The notes under the pieces are model-generated. The model saw only the letters and a program-made list of their open reading frames with translations. It was not told where the DNA came from and made no database searches. DNA of 64,000 nt, from assembly GCA_039192165.1 (NCBI GenBank), contig JBCCXD010000004.1, positions 248,001-312,000 on the forward strand. Direction: 5' to 3'. Shown here one piece after another: positions 59,939 through 64,000 of this stretch. This DNA comes from Dinoroseobacter sp039192165. GTDB lineage: Bacteria > Pseudomonadota > Alphaproteobacteria > Rhodobacterales > Rhodobacteraceae. The position numbers and the translations under genes were made by a program. The first letter of the stretch is position 1, and every line of letters begins with the position of its first letter.

Positions 59939-61288
59939 ATGTCTGGCATCCCGCACGACCATTACGAGCCGAAATCAGGTGGCGAGAAGTGGCTTCACTC
60001 GCGCCTTCCGATCGTAGGGCTCATCTACGACACCATCATGATCCCCACGCCAAAGAACCTGAACTGGATGTGGATCTGGGGAATCGTCCTGTTTTTCTGT
60101 CTTGTGTTGCAGATCGTCACCGGAATCATTCTGGTGATGCACTACACTCCCCATGTGGACCTGGCCTTTGCATCCGTTGAGCATATCATGCGCAACGTAA
60201 ATGGCGGCCACATGATGCGGTATTTGCATATGAATGGCGCGTCGCTGTTCTTTGTGGCGGTCTATCTCCACATTTTCCGCGGTCTTTACTACGGCTCCTA
60301 CAAGGCGCCGCGAGAGATCACGTGGATTATTGGCATGCTCATTTACCTTTTGATGATGGGTACCGCCTTCATGGGGTACGTTCTGCCCTGGGGCCAGATG
60401 TCCTTCTGGGGCGCAACCGTGATCACAGGCCTCTTCGGCGCGATCCCGTTCGTCGGAGAAGCTCTGCAAACCTGGCTGTTGGGCGGACCGGCGGTCGGCA
60501 ACGCAACGCTAAACCGGTTCTTCTCGCTGCACTATCTGCTGCCTTTCGTGATCCTTGGTCTTGCCATCGTGCACGTCTGGGCCTTCCACACCACGGGCAA
60601 CAACAACCCGACCGGGGTAGAAGTGCGGCGCACTTCGAAAGAAGAGGCCGCGCGAGACACGCTGCCCTTCTGGCCGTACTTCGTGATCAAGGATCTGTTC
60701 GCGCTTGGCGTCATCATGGTCGTGTTCTTCGCGGTCGTTGGCTTCATGCCGAACTATCTTGGCCACCCGGATAACTATGTGGAAGCAAACGCACTGGTGA
60801 CACCGTCGCACATCGTCCCTGAATGGTACTTCCTGCCGTTCTACGCGATCCTGCGCGCATTCACGCCAGACGTCTGGATCGTGATGTTTGCCAGCTGGAT
60901 CAGCGGCGGGATCATCGATGCAGCCTTCTTTGGTGTCCTGGCGATGTTCGGCGCGATTGCGGTGATGGCTGTTGTGCCCTGGCTTGACACCTCCACCGTG
61001 CGGTCCGGGCGCTACCGCCCGATGTTTAAGTGGTGGTTCTGGCTCTTTATCGTCAACTTCGTTGTCCTCACCTGGGTGGGCGCGATGCCGGCGGAGGGGA
61101 TTTATCCGATCATTGCTCTGATCGGGTCGGCCTATTGGTTCGCCTACTTCCTCGTCATTTTGCCGCTTCTGGGCGTGATCGAGAAGCCGCTGGCGCAGCC
61201 AGCGACCATCGAAGACGACTTCAAAGCACATTACGGCAAGGCGTCTGACGCCGACGGTTCGGCGACCGCGCCGACACCGGCCGAGTGA
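59939..61288 (+). CDS. petB: Cytochrome b of the bc1 complex
   Basis: 449 residues, the long alphaproteobacterial form. Eight membrane helices. The two haems are held by His pairs on helices B and D (GASLFFVAVYLHIFRG, and FILVAYIHVWAFH-like LAIVHVWAFHTTGNN). The Qo-site PEWY motif is seen in IVPEWYFLPFYAIL. The ATG has GGGAGAAGAAG upstream, 14 nt after petA. It carries both quinone sites of the Q cycle. Confidence 0.97.
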   Translation: MSGIPHDHYEPKSGGEKWLHSRLPIVGLIYDTIMIPTPKNLNWMWIWGIVLFFCLVLQIVTGIILVMHYTPHVDLAFASVEHIMRNVNGGHMMRYLHMNGASLFFVAVYLHIFRGLYYGSYKAPREITWIIGMLIYLLMMGTAFMGYVLPWGQMSFWGATVITGLFGAIPFVGEALQTWLLGGPAVGNATLNRFFSLHYLLPFVILGLAIVHVWAFHTTGNNNPTGVEVRRTSKEEAARDTLPFWPYFVIKDLFALGVIMVVFFAVVGFMPNYLGHPDNYVEANALVTPSHIVPEWYFLPFYAILRAFTPDVWIVMFASWISGGIIDAAFFGVLAMFGAIAVMAVVPWLDTSTVRSGRYRPMFKWWFWLFIVNFVVLTWVGAMPAEGIYPIIALIGSAYWFAYFLVILPLLGVIEKPLAQPATIEDDFKAHYGKASDADGSATAPTPAE

Positions 61289-61302
61289 GAGGACCACCAA
61301 AA

Positions 61303-62100
61303 ATGATCAAGCAACTCGCAATCGCAGCCACGGCGCTCCTCCTTTCGGGAGGTACCGCCCTGGCGGCCGGTGCAGCCGGCAAGGTCTACGACTACGACTT
61401 CTCGTTCGAAGGTCCCTTTGGCACGTTTGATACGATGCAGCTCCAGCGTGGACTGCAGGTCTATACTGAAATCTGCGCAGCCTGCCACGGCCTCAGATAC
61501 GTACCGTTCCGCACCCTTTCTGACGAAGGCGGACCGATGCTGCCGGAAGATCAGATGCGTGCCTATGCAGCGTTCTATGAAGTCTTTGATGCGACACTGG
61601 ACGATTTTCGCGTAGCCGAACCAACGGATCACTTCCCAGAATCGGGTCTCGAGAATGCTCCGGATCTCAGCATGATGGCCAAAGCTCGCGCTGGCTTTCA
61701 TGGGCCCTATGGCACCGGTCTTAGCCAGCTCTTTAACGGCATGGGCGGACCGGAATATATTGCATCCTTGCTGGCTGGCTACACGGGCGAGGAAAAAGAG
61801 GAAGCCGGTACAATTCTTTATGAAAATACCGCCTTCCCCGGTGGCTGGATTTCGATGGCGCCACCGCTTTGGGGTGATGATGTCGAGTTCGCCGATGGCT
61901 CTCCGGCGGATATCGAGTCGGTCTCACAGGATGTGGCCGCCTTTCTGATGTGGACCGCCGAGCCCAAACTGAATGCGCGCAAGGAGGTTGGCTTTACTGC
62001 TGTAATCTTCCTGATCGTTCTGTCGGTTTTGCTGTATCTGACGAACAAGCGCCTGTGGGCGCCGATCAAAGCACGGGTCAAAGGTCAACCTGCCGAATAG
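61303..62100 (+). CDS. petC: Cytochrome c1 of the bc1 complex
   Basis: 265 residues. A signal peptide (1-22, ALLLSGGTALAAG) precedes the haem motif CAACH (58-62) in EICAACHGLRYVPFRTL. The Met axial ligand is likely in GGWISMAPPLWGD. A single C-terminal helix (about 232-252) anchors it. It passes electrons to a soluble or membrane cytochrome c. It starts 14 nt after petB and ends the operon at a terminator. Confidence 0.97.
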   Translation: MIKQLAIAATALLLSGGTALAAGAAGKVYDYDFSFEGPFGTFDTMQLQRGLQVYTEICAACHGLRYVPFRTLSDEGGPMLPEDQMRAYAAFYEVFDATLDDFRVAEPTDHFPESGLENAPDLSMMAKARAGFHGPYGTGLSQLFNGMGGPEYIASLLAGYTGEEKEEAGTILYENTAFPGGWISMAPPLWGDDVEFADGSPADIESVSQDVAAFLMWTAEPKLNARKEVGFTAVIFLIVLSVLLYLTNKRLWAPIKARVKGQPAE

Positions 62101-62122
62101 CAGGTCCATGTTCGAAGAGTAG

Positions 62123-62154
62123 AACGCGTCCTTTCCGAAGGGCGCGTTTTTTTT
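62123..62154 (+). terminator. Rho-independent terminator of petABC
   Basis: AACGCGTCCTT pairs with AAGGGCGCGTT (one T-G wobble) around loop TCCG, followed by eight T in all. It lies 22 nt after the petC stop. Confidence 0.92.
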
Positions 62155-62184
62155 AGCGCCTGCAGCACAGCGGTTTGTCTCAAC

Positions 62185-62231
62185 GCCCGCGTTTCGGGCA
62201 TCCCGTCTTTGAGTATTTGCGCAAAGAAGAA
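62185..62231 (+). repeat. Dispersed 3'-end element, copy d (after petC)
   Basis: Hairpin GCCCG-CGTTT-CGGGC (62185-62199), 11 nt, then GAGTATTTGCGCAAAGAAGA (62211-62230). It follows the petC terminator, 60 nt before aroC. Same layout and orientation as copies a-c relative to the upstream gene. Confidence 0.6.
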
Positions 62232-62290
62232 ATCCTTGAGCCTTTCGGGTCTGATGGATAGACCCGGTTGCGCAGCGTTCCGGAGGTCGT

Positions 62291-63394
62291 ATGTCGATCA
62301 ACAGTTTTGGCCATTTGTTTCGCGTCACCACCTGGGGGGAAAGCCACGGGCCTGCGCTTGGCGCCACGGTTGATGGCTGTCCGCCGGGCATCCCGCTTTC
62401 TGCGGAGGACCTGCAGGTCTGGCTCGACAGGCGCAAACCCGGGCAGAACAAGTTCACGACACAGCGGCGGGAGCCTGATGCGGTCGAGATCCTGTCTGGT
62501 GTCTTCGAAGGCGTCAGCACAGGAACGCCCGTTCAGCTGATGATCCGAAATACCGATCAGCGCTCTAAAGACTACGGCGATATAGCCGAGAAATTTCGTC
62601 CGGGTCATGCCGATATCACTTACTGGCAGAAATACGGGGTTCGGGACTATCGCGGCGGCGGGCGCTCCAGTGCGCGTGAAACCGCTACCCGCGTTGCAGC
62701 GGGTGGTGTTGCCCGCGCGGCGCTGCACGCGCTGGTCCCGGGGCTGCAGATCACGGGCTACATGACTCAGATGGGCCCGCATGGGATCGACCGGGCGCGA
62801 TTTGACTGGGCAGAGATCGACCGCAACCCGTTCTGGACACCCGATGCGCAGGCGGCGCAAGACTGGGCGGGATATCTCGACGGATTGCGCAAGTCCGGAA
62901 GTTCCGTGGGCGCGGTGATTGAAGTTGTTGCCCGGGGCGTTCCCGTGGGACTGGGTGCCCCGGTTTACGGCAAACTGGACACCGACCTCGCGGCCGCGAT
63001 GATGTCAATCAATGCGGTTAAAGGCGTCGAGATCGGCGAGGGCATGGCAGCAGCCTCGCTGACCGGAGAGGCCAATGCCGACGAAATCGCCATGGGTCCG
63101 GACGGCCCGGTTTACAACTCCAACCACGCCGGCGGTGTTCTCGGCGGAATATCCACAGGTCAGGACGTGGTTGTGCGTTTTGCGGTGAAACCGACATCGT
63201 CGATTTTGACCGCACGCAAGACGATCACCAAATCAGGTGATGAGACCGAGATTATCACAAAAGGGCGTCACGACCCGTGTGTCGGCATCCGCGCCGTGCC
63301 CGTTGGGGAAGCGATGATGGCCTGCGTGTTGCTGGATCACCTGCTTTTGCATCGCGGACAGGTCGGCGCCGGGCCGCGGGGGCAGATCGGCTGA
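62291..63394 (+). CDS. aroC: Chorismate synthase
   Basis: 367 residues, the family length. The three signatures are GESHGPALGATVDGCPPG (about 14-31), FRPGHADITYWQKYGVRDYRGGGRSSARET in part (HADITY and GGRSSARET, about 105-135) and RHDPCVGIRAVPVGEAM near the C-terminus. It converts EPSP to chorismate, using reduced FMN, for aromatic amino acids, folate and quinone. The GGAGG before the ATG lies 7-8 nt upstream. It stands alone between petABC and a regulator gene. Confidence 0.97.
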   Translation: MSINSFGHLFRVTTWGESHGPALGATVDGCPPGIPLSAEDLQVWLDRRKPGQNKFTTQRREPDAVEILSGVFEGVSTGTPVQLMIRNTDQRSKDYGDIAEKFRPGHADITYWQKYGVRDYRGGGRSSARETATRVAAGGVARAALHALVPGLQITGYMTQMGPHGIDRARFDWAEIDRNPFWTPDAQAAQDWAGYLDGLRKSGSSVGAVIEVVARGVPVGLGAPVYGKLDTDLAAAMMSINAVKGVEIGEGMAAASLTGEANADEIAMGPDGPVYNSNHAGGVLGGISTGQDVVVRFAVKPTSSILTARKTITKSGDETEIITKGRHDPCVGIRAVPVGEAMMACVLLDHLLLHRGQVGAGPRGQIG

Positions 63395-63448
63395 GGTTGC
63401 CTGTCTGTGGCAGGAAAACCGCAATCGCAAAACCTGAGAACCCCGCAT

Positions 63449-63474
63449 CGCCTTGATTGACTCAAATCAAGGCG
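63449..63474. promoter_or_regulatory. Palindrome containing an FNR/CRP-type box; possible aroC terminator
   Basis: Perfect 10-bp arms CGCCTTGATT and AATCAAGGCG with loop GACTCA. Within it TTGAC-TCAA-ATCAA (63457-63470) matches the FNR/NnrR-type consensus TTGAY-N4-RTCAA, 58 nt before a Crp/Fnr-family gene. The same stem, followed by CTTTTC, could instead end aroC. I cannot decide between the two from sequence. Confidence 0.5.
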
Positions 63475-63527
63475 CTTTTCGCACCTGCAGCATTGAATGG
63501 CCCCACGCAAAGGCGAGAGGGGACAAA

Positions 63528-64000
63528 ATGGTTGGTTCGGTCGAAGAAATTGCAGTGCGAAGGCTGTTGTCTGACAGTGGTTGGCGCCAGTTGCCACAAG
63601 CCTGCCTTGAAGAACTTCTTGGTATAGGGTCCGTGGTGCAGCTCGCGCAAGATGCGCCCTTGGAAGGGCGTGTGGCAATCGTCCTTTACGGGGTTCTGGG
63701 CGCGTTTCGCGGGCGCGACCTGTCCGACGCGGCGGTGACCGAGCTGTTCTTTCCCTTTGATCTGATTGAGCTTGAAGAGGTGCCGAACGACGGAGAGGAC
63801 ATGCTGGCTGCCCTGCGCCCTGCACAAGTCCTGCAGATACCCGCCGCAGGGTTTCACACCGCGATGCGTCGCCACGCGCCGCTGGCCCACGAAGTCGTTG
63901 CGCGCCTCAAACGCCAGGCTCATGATCTGCGCGAGCATGTGGCCGAACTGACCGGCAAGGCTCCTGAGCACCGGCTCGCAGCATTTCTGATATGGGTGTC
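63528..64000 (+). CDS. Crp/Fnr-family transcription regulator, 3' end outside window
   Basis: The frame opens at ATG (GAGAGGGGAC upstream) and runs past the edge; 157 residues are seen. It has a cyclic nucleotide-binding-like beta fold (VALYG-type IVLYGVLGAF, FFPFDLIELEE), the long dimer helix (HEVVARLKRQAHDLREHVAEL) and GKAPEHRLAAFLIW, the usual start of the DNA-binding region in this family. No N-terminal Fnr cysteine cluster is visible (only one Cys, near residue 23), so it is not an oxygen-sensing Fnr by that route. NnrR/DnrD-like or Crp-like types remain open. The FNR-like box upstream suggests self-regulation. Confidence 0.8.
   Translation, partial: MVGSVEEIAVRRLLSDSGWRQLPQACLEELLGIGSVVQLAQDAPLEGRVAIVLYGVLGAFRGRDLSDAAVTELFFPFDLIELEEVPNDGEDMLAALRPAQVLQIPAAGFHTAMRRHAPLAHEVVARLKRQAHDLREHVAELTGKAPEHRLAAFLIWV

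Noticed and set aside
1..64000. CRISPR array, insertion sequence, prophage or integron
   Set aside because: No repeated spacers, transposase or integrase motif, or flanking direct repeats were seen; the dispersed repeats found are 3'-end elements without coding capacity.

Overview
The window reads as chromosomal DNA of a marine alphaproteobacterium of the Rhodobacteraceae (Roseobacter group). I infer this from gene content and order, not from a database search. The clues are petP/petR regulators, a Rhodobacter-type fbc (petABC) operon, FzlA, an lptCAB-hpf-ptsN cluster without rpoN, a DUF3305/DUF3306-linked formate dehydrogenase, paaABCDE, moderately high GC, and many 1-8 nt gene overlaps. I see no insertion sequence, prophage or CRISPR array. 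The window cuts one gene at each end.

Layout. 0-3 kb: the 3' part of a GT14-type glycosyltransferase, coupled to a sulfotransferase. 2.7-7.7 kb (minus): tRNA-Leu(CAG), RNase D, kdsD, lptC, lptA, lptB, then hpf and ptsN. 7.8-9.6 kb: a Rossmann-fold NAD(P)-binding protein and uppP. 9.7-16 kb: gltD-gltB behind two matching 19-bp palindromes. 16-18.5 kb: mtgA, fzlA, queG. 18.5-28.5 kb: a mixed region with a Hint-domain lectin-like protein, a DUF3445 haemoprotein, two unnamed small genes, an EamA exporter, a head-to-head DUF4198/HupE pair whose start codons overlap, a methyltransferase-TPR protein, ilvE and petP-petR. 28.5-33.4 kb: a deacetylase-family enzyme, xseB-ispA-dxs and an SDR enzyme. 33.5-37.6 kb: paaA-VOC-paaBCDE, the phenylacetyl-CoA epoxidase. 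37.6-40.5 kb: amn, hup and a second EamA exporter.

40.5-58.4 kb is a formate dehydrogenase island. Two accessory operons come first: DUF6494-Mrp-ligase-like-DUF6505 chained by 4-nt overlaps, and a multi-cluster ferredoxin-like protein facing a c-type cytochrome. Then comes the structural operon: DUF3305, DUF3306, TorD-like chaperone, a small Tat protein, FdhA, FdhB, FdhC, a WD40-cytochrome c fusion and a 42-residue membrane peptide. Molybdenum cofactor genes follow on the other strand (MobB-MoeA fusion, mobA, fdhD). Together they supply the Fe-S, molybdopterin-guanine dinucleotide, sulfuration, export and haem functions that a periplasmic formate dehydrogenase needs. 59.3-62.1 kb is petABC, encoding the cytochrome bc1 complex, which could take the electrons onward. 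The window ends with aroC and the start of a Crp/Fnr-type regulator preceded by an FNR-like palindrome.

The most notable non-coding signals are a dispersed 3'-end element (a GC-rich hairpin, then GAGTATTT...GCAAAGAAG) found four times, always in sense orientation after a gene; the paired operators before gltD; and a strong tRNA-Leu promoter that may also feed the RNase D-Lpt genes.
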